Shown here piece by piece: positions 34,195 to 43,428 of a stretch of 64,000 nt of DNA. Where the stretch lies: contig NZ_JAVHUW010000047.1 of assembly GCF_030954495.1 (NCBI RefSeq), positions 1 to 64,000 on the forward strand, written 5' to 3'. Within the stretch, counting starts at the first letter, position 1, and each line of letters begins with the position of its first letter. This stretch comes from Candidatus Desulfosporosinus nitrosoreducens. Its GTDB lineage: Bacteria > Bacillota > Desulfitobacteriia > Desulfitobacteriales > Desulfitobacteriaceae. Position numbers and translations under genes: made by a program. The notes under the pieces were generated by a model, which worked only from the letters and a program-made list of their open reading frames with translations, made no database searches and had not been told where the DNA came from.

Positions 34195-34727
34195 TGCCAA
34201 ATCTTGACAGAGGATTAATTCAGATATATACGGGAAATGGCAAAGGAAAAACAACGGCTGCCCTGGGGCTCACAATACGGGCAATCGGACATGGCTTTAA
34301 AGTATATATTATTCAATTCATGAAAGGCAGTGCTGATTACGGCGAATTGGAGGGGCTAAAACGTCTCTCCCCTGAATGCCGGGTCGAAAGCTATGGAGGC
34401 AAAGGGTGGGTTCACAAAGGCCTTCAAGAGGAAGAACATGTCCTTGAAGCCCGGAAGGCCTTTAAACGAGCCCGGGAGATTGCTGTCTCGGGGGAATGGG
34501 ACATAGTCGTCCTCGATGAAATTCTCAATGCCCTCTGGTTTGAACTTTTAGCGGAAGATGAAGTCTTGGAATTGTTAGAGATAAAACCTCCTCATGTCGA
34601 GTTGGTGCTGACCGGCCGCAATGCCTCGGACCGCTTGCTGGAAAAGGCCGATTTAGTTACGGAGATGGTTTCCCAAAAACATCCCTTTGACCAGGGAATC
34701 GTGGCTCGCAAAGGGATAGAATATTAA
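34194..34727 (+). CDS. cobO: Cob(I)alamin adenosyltransferase, CobO/BtuR type
   Basis: A 177-residue P-loop enzyme that moves the adenosyl group of ATP to cob(I)alamin/cobyrinate. P-loop YTGNGKGKTTAALGL at residues 13-27, then IIQFMKG, WDIVVLDEILNAL (Walker B type) and VELVLTGRNASDRLLEKADLVTEM, all hallmarks of CobA/CobO. ATG 34194 overlaps the previous stop (TGATG) and GGAGG lies just upstream. No other cobalamin genes are adjacent, so it may serve salvage. Family members also act in unknown corrinoid steps. Confidence 0.9.
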   Translation: MPNLDRGLIQIYTGNGKGKTTAALGLTIRAIGHGFKVYIIQFMKGSADYGELEGLKRLSPECRVESYGGKGWVHKGLQEEEHVLEARKAFKRAREIAVSGEWDIVVLDEILNALWFELLAEDEVLELLEIKPPHVELVLTGRNASDRLLEKADLVTEMVSQKHPFDQGIVARKGIEY

Positions 34728-34811
34728 AAGCCCGGGCCTTTATCTACTGTCAGAAAGTATAACCTTGTTACATAGTTTTTTAGTGCGGAAACTTGAAAGG
34801 AGAGACTCGCT

Positions 34812-36140
34812 ATGATGTTGACCAACGACGACGTCCTTCGGGAAGCTCAGGAAAAAGGGGTTAAGTTTATTCGTTTGCAATTCACGGACATTTTCGGCAT
34901 ACTGAAAAACGTCGCCATTACGATTGAGCAGCTGGAAAAGGCTTTAGACGGCCAGCTCATGTTTGACGGCTCTTCGATTGAAGGGTTCGCCCGTATTGAA
35001 GAATCCGATATGTATTTGCGGCCGGATCCCAATACCTTTGTGGTCTTTCCTTGGCGCCCCAAAGAAGGTGGAGTGGCCCGTCTTATTTGTGACGTTTACA
35101 ACCCCGACGGGACATCTTTCGGGGGATGCCCGCGCAGCGCGCTGAAAAAGGTTTTGCAGGAAGCTGCTGAGCTGGGTTATAGCTTGAATGTCGGCCCGGA
35201 ATTGGAGTTTTTCCTTTTTCATACGGACCCGGAAGGGCGCCCGACAACCATTACTCATGACAAGGCCGGGTATTTTGATTTAACTCCGGTTGATTTGGGA
35301 GAGAATGCCCGCCGGGATATGGTTTTAACCTTGGAACAAATGGGATACGAGATTGAAGCCTCACACCATGAGGTAGCTCCCGGGCAACATGAAATCGACT
35401 TTAAATATTCCGACGCTTTAGATATCGCGGATAAAATTGCCACCTTCCGTTTTGTGGTTCGGACGATAGCCCAGCATCACGGCCTCCATGCCACATTTAT
35501 GCCCAAACCGATTTTCGGCATAAATGGTTCAGGCATGCACAGCAATCAATCGCTTTTTAAAGCCGGGAAAAACGCTTTTTACGATCCTAACGGTCCCCTG
35601 GAACTTTCAGAGATTGCTTATCAATATATCGCCGGCCTGATGAAACACGCTCAATCGTTTACGGCTATTACCAACCCGACCATCAATTCCTACAAGCGGC
35701 TTGTTCCGGGGTATGAAGCACCTTGCTATATAGCCTGGTCCGGACGGAACAGAAGTCCTTTGATTCGGATACCTGCCAAAAGAGGGGCCTCAACCCGTAT
35801 TGAATTGAGGAGCCCGGACCCGTCCTGCAACCCATATTTAGCTCTTGCGGTTCAATTGAAAGCGGGATTAGACGGAATTAAGCATAAGCTCACTCCCCCG
35901 CCGGCGGTTGACTTAAATATTTATGCTATGACCCATGCAGAACGTGCCAGTCACAATATCCCTTCGCTTCCCGGCAGTTTAAAAGAGGCCTTGGATGAAT
36001 TGGCAAAGGCGCCGGTTATTCAGGAAGCACTTGGCGAGCATATCTATCAGCGTTTTTTGGAGGCTAAAACAGAGGAATGGGATAGTTTTCGCGTAAACGT
36101 TACTCGCTGGGAACTGGATCGTTATTTGGAACTGTATTAG
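34812..36140 (+). CDS. glnA: Glutamine synthetase, type I-alpha
   Basis: Dodecameric enzyme making glutamine from glutamate, ammonia and ATP. At 442 residues it has the length of the Gram-positive GSI-alpha group. Seen: [22 protein letters not shown], metal-binding [21 protein letters not shown] (ammonia/glutamate site), the ATP loop [27 protein letters not shown] and [18 protein letters not shown]. The region before the C-terminus lacks the adenylylation-site insertion of GSI-beta, so feedback control is expected instead. ATG 34812 follows AAAGGAGAG. No glnR is adjacent. Confidence 0.96.
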   Translation: MMLTNDDVLREAQEKGVKFIRLQFTDIFGILKNVAITIEQLEKALDGQLMFDGSSIEGFARIEESDMYLRPDPNTFVVFPWRPKEGGVARLICDVYNPDGTSFGGCPRSALKKVLQEAAELGYSLNVGPELEFFLFHTDPEGRPTTITHDKAGYFDLTPVDLGENARRDMVLTLEQMGYEIEASHHEVAPGQHEIDFKYSDALDIADKIATFRFVVRTIAQHHGLHATFMPKPIFGINGSGMHSNQSLFKAGKNAFYDPNGPLELSEIAYQYIAGLMKHAQSFTAITNPTINSYKRLVPGYEAPCYIAWSGRNRSPLIRIPAKRGASTRIELRSPDPSCNPYLALAVQLKAGLDGIKHKLTPPPAVDLNIYAMTHAERASHNIPSLPGSLKEALDELAKAPVIQEALGEHIYQRFLEAKTEEWDSFRVNVTRWELDRYLELY

Positions 36141-36156
36141 AAGCTCTGTCTTGCAG

Positions 36157-36188
36157 GAGATCCGCATTACCTTGGTAGTGCGGATCTT
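36157..36188 (+). other. Hairpin after glnA
   Basis: AGATCCGCA (36159-36167 region) pairs with TGCGGATCT around a 12-base loop. No T-run follows, so it is not a standard terminator; it may stabilise the glnA 3' end. Confidence 0.45.
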
Positions 36189-36388
36189 AGAGAATGATCA
36201 ATACGTTCATGATTTATAATTTGGATAGAAGATTTTTTATGTTTGTGAAACAATTTACATGAAAAAGCATAAAGTAAAGCAAAGAAATATTAATCCGAAT
36301 TTTTAATATTCAAAATTATCCTGGATAAACTTTTTGAACTATGTTAATATAAATTAACATAATGATGTACACAAAAGGAGGACGTATC

Positions 36389-36604
36389 ATGATGTTTGCC
36401 TTGAATCGTGATTCCGTGCCGGGCTCTTCCTTTCGAACTCAACGCAAGTTTAAAGTTGGGGATCGAGTCACGACGAGTAATGGCTGTCTGGGGACGGTTG
36501 TTCGGATAGACCGTGATGAGGTTGGGGAGTTTATAGTAGCCCGTCTAGATATTTTACCGGGTGAATTTGCTTATGATCCTTGGGATTTAGATAAAATCGA
36601 CTAA
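36389..36604 (+). CDS. Small KOW-like protein, 71 residues
   Basis: A 71-residue protein with one compact beta domain: RKFKVGDRVTTSNGCLGTVVRIDRDEVGEFIVARLD resembles a KOW/SH3-like fold (GDRV...GxVxxI). Function unknown; such domains often bind RNA or protein. ATG ATG at 36389 follows AAAGGAGG; an ATG 27 bases upstream overlaps that site. It is followed by a good terminator, so it is monocistronic. Confidence 0.68.
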   Translation: MMFALNRDSVPGSSFRTQRKFKVGDRVTTSNGCLGTVVRIDRDEVGEFIVARLDILPGEFAYDPWDLDKID

Positions 36605-36627
36605 GTTAAAAGCCTAGCTTATTTCAG

Positions 36628-36658
36628 CCACCCCTTTTAGGGGTGGTTTTTAATTTTT
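36628..36658 (+). terminator. Rho-independent terminator
   Basis: CCACCCC-TTTTA-GGGGTGG (36628-36646, approximate) followed by TTTTTAATTTTT. Confidence 0.88.
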
Positions 36659-36675
36659 CTGCATAAAGAAATTTT

Positions 36676-36711
36676 AGTATATGCCTTATCTAGAGCGACA
36701 AGGCATATACT
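36676..36711. promoter_or_regulatory. Perfect 12-bp inverted repeat upstream of prkA
   Basis: AGTATATGCCTT (36676-36687) and AAGGCATATACT (36700-36711) are exact inverted repeats around a 12-base centre, 50 bases before the prkA start. No T-run follows, so an operator or a leader hairpin is more likely than a terminator. Confidence 0.55.
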
Positions 36712-36760
36712 AGAACTATACGTTGTTAAACCTGGCTGATGTAGAGAAGGGAGGGCTATC

Positions 36761-38662
36761 ATGGAAGTCATCAAATGGCTACGCGAATATCGTGAAATAG
36801 AGGCCTCATTAGAATGGAAAGGTACTTTTGCAGATTATTTGCAAATGGTTATTAAAAATCCTAATTTAGCTCTGCATGCTCACGCACGGATTTACGCGAT
36901 GATCAAAGCGGCCGGAGTTGAAACTAAGGGAGATCAAAAGAAGTATCATTTCTTTGACAAAGAACTTTTTGGCTTAGATAAAACGCTGGAGCGGCTCATT
37001 GAGGAATATTTTCACAGTGCGGCGAAACGCTTGGATGTCCGCAAGCGGATTCTCCTGTTAATGGGGCCCGTGAGTGGCGGTAAGTCAACGATTGTGAGCC
37101 AATTGAAACGAGGGTTGGAGGAGTTTACCAGAACTGAAGAAGGTGCGGTTTACGCTATTGAGGGGTGTCCAATGCATGAAGACCCTCTGCATCTTCTGCC
37201 AATGTCTTTGCGGCCGCAATTTGAAAAGGAATATGGGATTCGCGTGGAAGGAAATCTTTGCCCGGTTTGCCGTTTGCGCTTGGATGAAGAATTCTCCGGA
37301 GAAGTTGAGAGTTTCCCCGTAAAACGAATTGTCTTCTCTGAGGAACAGCGGGTAGGAATAGGGACTTTTACTCCTTCGGACCCCAAGTCACAGGATATTG
37401 CCGATTTGACAGGAAGCATCGACTTTTCTTCGATTACGGAATATGGCTCGGAATCCGATCCTCGCGCCTATCGTTTTGACGGAGAACTGAATAAGGCCAA
37501 TAGAGGTTTAATGGAATTCCAGGAAATGCTGAAATCCGATGAGAAATTTCTTTGGAATCTTTTGAGTTTATCCCAGGAAGGGAATTTTAAGGCAGGAAGA
37601 TTTGCCTTAATCTCGGCCGACGAATTAGTTATCGCTCACACCAACGAGAATGAGTACCGAACCTTTGTTGCCAATAAGAAAAATGAAGCCTTGCAATCCA
37701 GAATTATTGTCATGCATGTTCCCTACAATCTTAAGGTTAGTGATGAAATTAAAATTTATGAGAAACTAATTAGCCAGAGTGATATCCGCAATGTTCATGT
37801 CGCTCCCCATAGTCTCTGGGCCACATCGGTCTTTGGCGTTCTCTCCCGCTTAAAGCCTTCCAAAAAGCAAGGGATGGACCTGGTTAAAAAAATGAAAATT
37901 TATGATGGCGAAGATGTCGAAGGATTTAATCAGAAGGATTTAAAAGAGCTGATGATTGAAGGAGAAGAACAAGGGGAAGGCATGAGCGGGGTTGATCCGC
38001 GTTATGTGATCAACCGGATCTCTACGGCCTTAATTCGCGACGAACATGCTTGCATCAACGCTTTGGACATCTTGAGAGCTTTGAAAGACGGTCTGTCTCA
38101 GCATACCTCAATCACGAAAGAGGAAAGGGAAAATTTACTGAATCTAATTTCAGTGGCCCGGCGCGAATACGATGAAATGGCCAAGAAAGAGGTTCAAAAG
38201 GCTTTTGTCTATGCTTACGAGGAATCTGCCAAATCTCTTTTGAACAATTATCTGGATAATGTCGAAGCCTTTTGCAATTCGACGAAACTAATGGACCCTA
38301 TTACCGGAGAAGAGTTGCCTCCGGATGAGCAATTGATGCGCAGCATTGAAGAGCATGTCGGAGTGTCGGAGAACGCTAAGAAAACCTTTCGCGAGGAGAT
38401 TTTAATTCGCATATCCATGTACGCCCGCAAGGGAAAAACCTTTAGCTACGAGTCGCATGAGCGCCTAAAAGAAGCCATTGAGAAAAAGTTATTTGCGGAT
38501 CTTAAGGATATTGTTAAAATTACCACATCTGTGGAGCATCCCGACCAGGAACAACTCAAGAGAATTAATGGCGTCATGGACCGTCTCATCAATGAGCATG
38601 GATACTGCCCGATCTGTGCCAATGAAATTGTCAAATATGTCGGGGCCCTCCTTAACCGCTAA
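36761..38662 (+). CDS. prkA: PrkA serine protein kinase / AAA+ protein
   Basis: A 633-residue protein found in spores and stress responses (YeaG in E. coli). The AAA part carries Walker A GPVSGGKSTIVSQL near residue 101 and conserved EGCPMHEDPLHLLP, CPVCRLRL and DSITEYG-type segments (TGSIDFSSITEYGSESDPRAY), then RGLMEFQEMLK and AHTNENEYRTF. The C-terminal 250 residues form the PrkA domain. Recent work treats this family as AAA+ protease-like as well as kinase. ATG 36761 follows GGGAGGG. It opens the conserved prkA-yhbH-spoVR operon, with 15 bases to yhbH. Confidence 0.95.
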   Translation: MEVIKWLREYREIEASLEWKGTFADYLQMVIKNPNLALHAHARIYAMIKAAGVETKGDQKKYHFFDKELFGLDKTLERLIEEYFHSAAKRLDVRKRILLLMGPVSGGKSTIVSQLKRGLEEFTRTEEGAVYAIEGCPMHEDPLHLLPMSLRPQFEKEYGIRVEGNLCPVCRLRLDEEFSGEVESFPVKRIVFSEEQRVGIGTFTPSDPKSQDIADLTGSIDFSSITEYGSESDPRAYRFDGELNKANRGLMEFQEMLKSDEKFLWNLLSLSQEGNFKAGRFALISADELVIAHTNENEYRTFVANKKNEALQSRIIVMHVPYNLKVSDEIKIYEKLISQSDIRNVHVAPHSLWATSVFGVLSRLKPSKKQGMDLVKKMKIYDGEDVEGFNQKDLKELMIEGEEQGEGMSGVDPRYVINRISTALIRDEHACINALDILRALKDGLSQHTSITKEERENLLNLISVARREYDEMAKKEVQKAFVYAYEESAKSLLNNYLDNVEAFCNSTKLMDPITGEELPPDEQLMRSIEEHVGVSENAKKTFREEILIRISMYARKGKTFSYESHERLKEAIEKKLFADLKDIVKITTSVEHPDQEQLKRINGVMDRLINEHGYCPICANEIVKYVGALLNR

Positions 38663-38677
38663 GAGAAAATAGGAGGG

Positions 38678-39820
38678 ATGAAGGTGTCGGATGATATTAT
38701 TGTAAGCCGCGATGACTGGAGTTTGCATCGCAAGGGGTATTTAGATCAAACGAGGCACAAAGAAAAAGTAGAAGAAGCTATAAAACAACAATTGGGAGAT
38801 CTGATTGTTGATGAAAGCATCATCTTATCCAATGGTAAAAAAAGTACAAAGATTCCTATGCGTTCTTTGGAAGAGTTCCGCTTTCGCTATGATTTTAATA
38901 AAAAAAATCATACCGGTCAGGGAACAAAAAAAATGTCACCGGGGGACATTTTGGGGCGCGACCAGGCTAAGGGCAAAGGAGCCTCAGGCAGCGGAGCGGG
39001 AGAAGAACCCGGGGAAGATATTTACGAAGCTGAAGTCACTTATGAGGATTTAGCCGATATCTTATTTGCAGAATTGAAACTCCCCAATCTTGACGATAAA
39101 AAACGTCCTTTAATTGCTCACGATCGGCCGGAATTTAATGATGTCCGTAAAACCGGGCTTATGGCCAATGTCGACAAGAAACGGACGTTGTTGGAAAGTA
39201 TCAAAAGACAGGCCAGAAAAGAGAATTACAAGAAAGAGGAGCGCTTAAAGATTACTCCGGAGGATTTGCGCTTTAAGACCTGGGAAACCCGGCCGAATTT
39301 TGAGACGAACGCGGTTATCTTAGCCATGATGGATACCTCGGGTTCGATGGGACAGTTTGAAAAGTATATTTCACGGACGTTTTTCTTCTGGATGGTGCGT
39401 TTTCTGCGCTTAAAATATGAAAACGTGGAGATCCGCTTTTTAGCCCACCATACGGAAGCTAAAGAAGTGACTGAGGAGGAATTCTTTACACGGGGGGAAA
39501 GTGGCGGTACGCGCTGTTCTTCGGTGTATAAATATGCTTTGGATTTAATTGAAAAAGAATATCCGCCGGCCCATTATAATATCTATCCGGTCCATTTTAC
39601 GGATGGAGACAATATTGGCTCGGATAACGCGCGGGCCATGGGGCTGATGAAAGATCTTGTGGACGTTAGTCGGGTGGTTGGGTACGGAGAAATCTTAAGA
39701 ACTCACTATTCCAGTACCTTAATGTCAACCTTAAAAAGGATTACAGATCCTAAACTCAGGTTAGTGACGATTCGCGACCGCAACGAAGTTTATGATGCTT
39801 TAAAGACGGTTTTTTCTTAA
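38678..39820 (+). CDS. yhbH: YhbH/DUF444 von Willebrand-type protein
   Basis: A 380-residue DUF444 protein (YeaH in E. coli), partner of PrkA. It has a basic/charged N-terminus, a low-complexity Lys/Gly segment (GRDQAKGKGASGSGAGEEPG), and a C-terminal VWA-like domain with a MIDAS-type MMDTSGSMGQFEKY and FTDGDNIGSDNARAM. ATG or GTG start: ATG 38678 is preceded by AGGAGG. Such VWA proteins usually work with an AAA+ ATPase, which fits PrkA next to it. In sporulating Firmicutes the set is expressed in the mother cell and required for normal spores. Confidence 0.94.
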   Translation: MKVSDDIIVSRDDWSLHRKGYLDQTRHKEKVEEAIKQQLGDLIVDESIILSNGKKSTKIPMRSLEEFRFRYDFNKKNHTGQGTKKMSPGDILGRDQAKGKGASGSGAGEEPGEDIYEAEVTYEDLADILFAELKLPNLDDKKRPLIAHDRPEFNDVRKTGLMANVDKKRTLLESIKRQARKENYKKEERLKITPEDLRFKTWETRPNFETNAVILAMMDTSGSMGQFEKYISRTFFFWMVRFLRLKYENVEIRFLAHHTEAKEVTEEEFFTRGESGGTRCSSVYKYALDLIEKEYPPAHYNIYPVHFTDGDNIGSDNARAMGLMKDLVDVSRVVGYGEILRTHYSSTLMSTLKRITDPKLRLVTIRDRNEVYDALKTVFS

Positions 39821-39885
39821 AGTCCTGAGACGTTGACCCACCTTGATGTCTGCTCAATTCTTGAGATTTAGTAAGGGGGGAAGTC

Positions 39886-41364
39886 ATGGACAATGAGATT
39901 AGAAACTTGACTGCTTTTGCCCAGGAGATTGCCCAGGTAGCACGGGGAATGGGTCTTAATTTTTATCCGGTTAATTTTGAGGTGGTTCCGGCGGAAGCCC
40001 TGTATACCTTCGGGGCTTATGGCATGCCGGTGCGGTTTACCCATTGGAGTTTTGGCAAAGCATTTTACCGCATGAAAACCCAATATGATTTGAATTTGAG
40101 CAGGATTTATGAGCTTGTGATTAACACGAATCCGGCCTATGCTTTTTTACTGGAAGGAAATCGCTTGACTCAGAACAAACTGGTGATCGGGCATGTTTAC
40201 GCCCACGTTGATTTCTTTAAAAATAATCACTATTTTTCCCGCACTCCCAAAGATATGGTTGAACGAATGGCGGCTCACGCCGAAAAGCTTAGAGAATATG
40301 AACTGTTGCATGGCCGGGAAAAGGTTGAAGCTACCCTGGACGCGGTTTTGTCGATTCAGGAACATGTGGATTTCCGCTCCCATATAGGCCCGGACTATAA
40401 AAGCGACAAGCGCAGTAAAGGAAATTCTAAAAATAAACAGCCGGTCAAGCAGTCCTGTCCAACGGCGAACTGTCAAAGCCAGTCTTGTGCCGCCAAAGGC
40501 ACTTGCGGAACTTGCCGGCAGCCCGCAAGTGCGGTCACTGATCCTAAAGCAAAGGCAAAGCACAGAACAGCGCAGCTCTATGAAGATTTGTGGGAGGACC
40601 TGGCCGAGAAAGAATCCGAGTCGGAAGCGCAGCAAGACTATGAGGATCTCCTTTACTATCTGATAGAATTTGCGCCGGGGCTGGAAGAATGGCAGAGGGA
40701 TATCGTGAGCATTGTCCGGGAAGAATCACTCTACTTCTTTCCCCAGATTGAAACCAAAATTATTAATGAAGGCTGGGCGACCTTTTGGCATGCAAAAATA
40801 ATGCGTGAACTGGACCTTACTGAGAGCGAAGCTCTGGAATTCTCTTTAATGCACAGCCAAGTCGTTCAGCCGTCACGCCTGAGTTTAAATCCCTATTATC
40901 TGGGAGTAAAGATCTGGGAAAGCCTTGCTAAAGAAAGGTCTCCGGCAGAACTTTTTGAACTGCGTGAGACGGAAAATGATCTGTCCTTTATCCGCAACCA
41001 CTTGACTAAAGAATTGGCGGAAGAACTTAACCTGTTCAATTTCCGTAAAGTCGGGGCCCATTGGCAGGTCACGGAGAATGATTGGGAGAAGGTGCGTAAT
41101 AATTTGGTGCAACAGCTTGTTAATGGCGGAAATCCACGTATTGTAGTTCTGGAAGGGGATTATGAAGGCAAAGGCGGACTCTATCTCAAGCATCGCCATG
41201 AGGGAGCTGACCTTGATGTCGTTTATCTGGAAAAAACTCTTTCCTTAGTTCAGTCCCTGTGGGGAAAGGCCGCGCTCCTGGAAACCATGCTTGACGGCAA
41301 GAAAATCATTTATGAAGCGTCTGACGGCTTAGTCAGCCGCCGGCAAGTGAGTAAAACGGATTAA
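39886..41364 (+). CDS. spoVR: Stage V sporulation protein SpoVR with Cys-rich insert
   Basis: A 492-residue SpoVR family protein (YcgB in E. coli), needed for spore cortex in Bacillus. Conserved: AYGMPVRFTHWSFGKAFYRMKTQYDLNLSRIYELV, NPAYAFLLEGN, AHVDFFKNN, FPQIETKIINEGWATFWH and the DUF-type C-terminal domain. Residues about 180-225 contain an insertion rich in Lys and Cys with six Cys (SCPTANCQSQSC, TCGTC) between the two conserved parts; the Bacillus protein is shorter. It could bind zinc or a cluster. ATG 39886 follows AAGGGGGG. It closes the prkA operon. Confidence 0.93.
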   Translation: MDNEIRNLTAFAQEIAQVARGMGLNFYPVNFEVVPAEALYTFGAYGMPVRFTHWSFGKAFYRMKTQYDLNLSRIYELVINTNPAYAFLLEGNRLTQNKLVIGHVYAHVDFFKNNHYFSRTPKDMVERMAAHAEKLREYELLHGREKVEATLDAVLSIQEHVDFRSHIGPDYKSDKRSKGNSKNKQPVKQSCPTANCQSQSCAAKGTCGTCRQPASAVTDPKAKAKHRTAQLYEDLWEDLAEKESESEAQQDYEDLLYYLIEFAPGLEEWQRDIVSIVREESLYFFPQIETKIINEGWATFWHAKIMRELDLTESEALEFSLMHSQVVQPSRLSLNPYYLGVKIWESLAKERSPAELFELRETENDLSFIRNHLTKELAEELNLFNFRKVGAHWQVTENDWEKVRNNLVQQLVNGGNPRIVVLEGDYEGKGGLYLKHRHEGADLDVVYLEKTLSLVQSLWGKAALLETMLDGKKIIYEASDGLVSRRQVSKTD

Positions 41365-41391
41365 GGCGCAAGGTTTAAAAAAAGGACATTA

Positions 41392-41432
41392 TGACCAAAG
41401 TAGATCTGGGAGAGCTACTTTGGTCACCTTTT
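41392..41432 (+). terminator. Terminator of the prkA-yhbH-spoVR operon
   Basis: TGACCAAAGTAG (41392-41403) pairs perfectly with CTACTTTGGTCA (41415-41426), followed by CCTTTT. Confidence 0.82.
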
Positions 41433-41562
41433 GAAAACTATAAAACCTAAGTTGAAAACTATAGAGCCTAAGCGAAATCTGTAAAGAAACTGGTAATGAG
41501 CATAAGTCTATGGTAAAATACCCACGGTATGATGAATCGTCATGAATGTCAGGAGGTATAGT

Positions 41563-42177
41563 TTGGAAGCGCTTATTACCCAGCTTGGGGAATTCGTCGT
41601 ACATATCATTTCGTCTTTTGGCTATGCGGGTGTGTTTTTAGCAATGGCTATTGAAAGCGCCTGCATCCCTTTGCCAAGCGAGATTATTCTGCCTTTTACC
41701 GGCTATATGGTTTTTAGCGGCCATTTTGGTTTCTGGCCGGCGGTTGTTGCCGCTACTTTAGGGAACCTCTTCGGGGCTTTGGTAGCCTATTATGTGGGAG
41801 TATGGGGAGGCCGGCCTTTTCTCAAGCGGTATGGCAAGTATTTTTTTATAAATGCCCGGGAATTGGCTTGGACAGAACGTATTTTTGAGCGCAATGGCGA
41901 AATAACGGTCTTTATTGGCCGTGTCCTGCCGGTTGTGCGCACGTTTATTTCCTTACCCGCGGGGATTGCCCGCATGAATCCGCTGAAAATGGCTACTTAT
42001 ACGACGATCGGGGCCTTTCTTTGGTGTACGCTCTTGGTCTTTATCGGTAAAAAATTAGGTGAGAAGTGGGATACCCTTAAACCCTTGTTTCATCGCGCTG
42101 ATGTTGTAGTCGGCGGAGTTATCCTTGTTGTGCTGCTTTATTTCGTTTGGAAACATGTCTCAGGCAAGAAACGCTAA
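41563..42177 (+). CDS. DedA-family membrane protein (first of two)
   Basis: A 204-residue DedA/SNARE-associated family protein with about five membrane helices. Landmarks: ESACIPLPSEIILPFTGYMVFSG (E...P...E motif), GNLFGALVAYYVGVWGG, FERNGEITVFIGRVLPVVRTFISLPAGIARM, where the R-x-P-x2-R/G-x3-A pattern is typical. DedA proteins are thought to flip lipid carriers such as undecaprenyl phosphate or phosphatidylethanolamine. TTG 41563 is preferred: AGGAGG (41551-41556) lies six bases before it, whereas an ATG at 41542 lies upstream of that site. It forms a pair with the gene 69 bases downstream. Confidence 0.88.
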   Translation: MEALITQLGEFVVHIISSFGYAGVFLAMAIESACIPLPSEIILPFTGYMVFSGHFGFWPAVVAATLGNLFGALVAYYVGVWGGRPFLKRYGKYFFINARELAWTERIFERNGEITVFIGRVLPVVRTFISLPAGIARMNPLKMATYTTIGAFLWCTLLVFIGKKLGEKWDTLKPLFHRADVVVGGVILVVLLYFVWKHVSGKKR

Positions 42178-42246
42178 GGTTTAAGGCCGCTGTAAAGAAT
42201 CCGAAGGGTTTCGGGGGGAAATGGCTTAAAGAAAGGTAGGCTAGGC

Positions 42247-42861
42247 ATGCATGGATTAGAGCACTATGTGATGAGCATAATTTTTCACTATCGTTATGCC
42301 GGCTTATTTGTACTGCTTACGGGTGGTATGGTTGGTATTCCTGTGCCCGATGAATTTTTAATGGCTTTTAGCGGCTTTCAAATATCCCTGGGACGAATGA
42401 ATCTCGCCAAGACCCTTTTAGTTGCTTCTTTGGGCAGCTTCACGGGCATGAATTTAAGCTACTGGGTTGGACGAACCTTAGGGATTTCTTTTCTCCACAA
42501 AGTTGCTCCCCTTCTGCACTTCAATACAAAAAAAATTACAAGCGCTGAACATTGGTTTCAGCGCTTTGGAGATCGGCTCATCGTGATTGGCTATTTTTTT
42601 CCGGGATTCCGCCACTTTACGGCCTATTTTTCCGGGATGAGTAAACTTAATTATGCCCGTTATGCTGTGCTGGCGGCAACGGGGGCCACTCTTTGGGCTT
42701 TTACCTTTATTACCCTCGGTCGAATTTTAGGTGAGCATTGGGAGAAAATTACGTTTATTTTGCATCGCTATCTAGTCAGAGGGGGAATTATTCTCGCCTT
42801 AATCGTCTTCTTGATCTACCTCTATAGTCTTAAACGCGGTAAAGCAGGCTTAGAAAACTGA
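42247..42861 (+). CDS. DedA-family membrane protein (second of two)
   Basis: A 204-residue DedA paralogue of the upstream gene with clear divergence: GGMVGIPVPDEFLMAFSGFQISLG, GSFTGMNLSYWVGRTLG, WFQRFGDRLIVIGYFFPGFRHFTAYFSGMSKL. The usual R-x-LP of the re-entrant loop reads FFPGFRHF, as in the YbfM/YngC-like subgroup. ATG 42247 follows a GAAAGG-type site. Its 3' end overlaps the convergent Fur-family gene by 12 bases. Two tandem DedA genes suggest non-identical substrates or leaflets. Confidence 0.87.
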   Translation: MHGLEHYVMSIIFHYRYAGLFVLLTGGMVGIPVPDEFLMAFSGFQISLGRMNLAKTLLVASLGSFTGMNLSYWVGRTLGISFLHKVAPLLHFNTKKITSAEHWFQRFGDRLIVIGYFFPGFRHFTAYFSGMSKLNYARYAVLAATGATLWAFTFITLGRILGEHWEKITFILHRYLVRGGIILALIVFLIYLYSLKRGKAGLEN

Positions 42862-43311
42862 GGGCGGATCTTCTTCTTTGAGCTCCTCGGCCTGGCAATG
42901 AGGGCAGAGGCCGAAGAAGCGCAGCCAGTGATTCCGGATACGGTAACCGCTTTGAGATTCGATGGTCTGGGCTAAGTTTCTTATGGGACAGTCCCCTAAT
43001 TCCTTGCTTTGTCCGCATTTGGTACAGATAAGCTGATGGGCGTGTTGTTTGGCAGAGCTGACGAGGCAAAAACGTTCGCCGCCGCTCCTGAATTCTTCCT
43101 TTTCAATCAGGTTGATGCTGCTGAGCATTTCCAGAACACGGTAGATAGAAACGATGCCGACATGAATGTTGGCTTGTTCCAGAATGTGATGAATATCGTA
43201 GGCCCCGAGGTATTCGCTGTTTTGGCAAAGCACTTCCACGACATGTTTGCGGGCCGAGGTGAGGCGATAGCCTTGCTGTTGAATATCACGAAGGATTTCT
43301 TCATAGTTCAT
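42850..43311 (-). CDS. zur: Fur-family regulator, probably zinc-responsive Zur
   Basis: A 153-residue Fur-family repressor. The winged helix spans residues 1-80 (GYRLTSARKHVVEVL, IVSIYRVLEMLSSINLI); the metal domain follows with HAHQLICTKCG and a distal CPHC, together a Cys4 structural zinc site. Sensory ligands are consistent with Zur or PerR/Fur; the choice of Zur rests on the adjacent Zn/Mn-type ABC genes. The ATG follows GGAG. It is the last gene on the minus strand after znuB, with 117 bases between that hold an own hairpin and a TATAAAAAT element, so it may also have its own promoter. Confidence 0.82.
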   Translation of the reverse strand: MNYEEILRDIQQQGYRLTSARKHVVEVLCQNSEYLGAYDIHHILEQANIHVGIVSIYRVLEMLSSINLIEKEEFRSGGERFCLVSSAKQHAHQLICTKCGQSKELGDCPIRNLAQTIESQSGYRIRNHWLRFFGLCPHCQAEELKEEDPPSVF

Positions 43312-43358
43312 GGTGTTGTCTCCTAAAATAGAAGCGGTAGTTAAAGCCGCTTATTTTT

Positions 43359-43400
43359 ATACTGTCAGAAAGGTATAACTTCGTCTATGTTTGCTGACAG
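43359..43400. repeat. Dispersed intergenic motif with CTGTCAG/CTGACAG arms
   Basis: CTGTCAG (43362-43368) and CTGACAG (43394-43400) flank AAAGGTATAACTTCGTC. The left part, TACTGTCAGAAAG plus TATAAC, recurs at 34745-34762, and the ATAACTTCGT core recurs at 27477-27486 and 33493-33502, always between genes. It may be a degenerate small repeat family. Confidence 0.45.
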
Positions 43401-43428
43401 CAGGGGTGTAACTAGGCCGTTGCCTGCG

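Noticed and set aside
36157..36188. Hairpin after glnA considered as terminator
   Set aside because: No T-run follows; kept as hairpin only.
43359..43400. Resemblance of ATAACTTCGT to a loxP arm
   Set aside because: Only ten bases match and the second arm is absent; there is no recombinase in the window.
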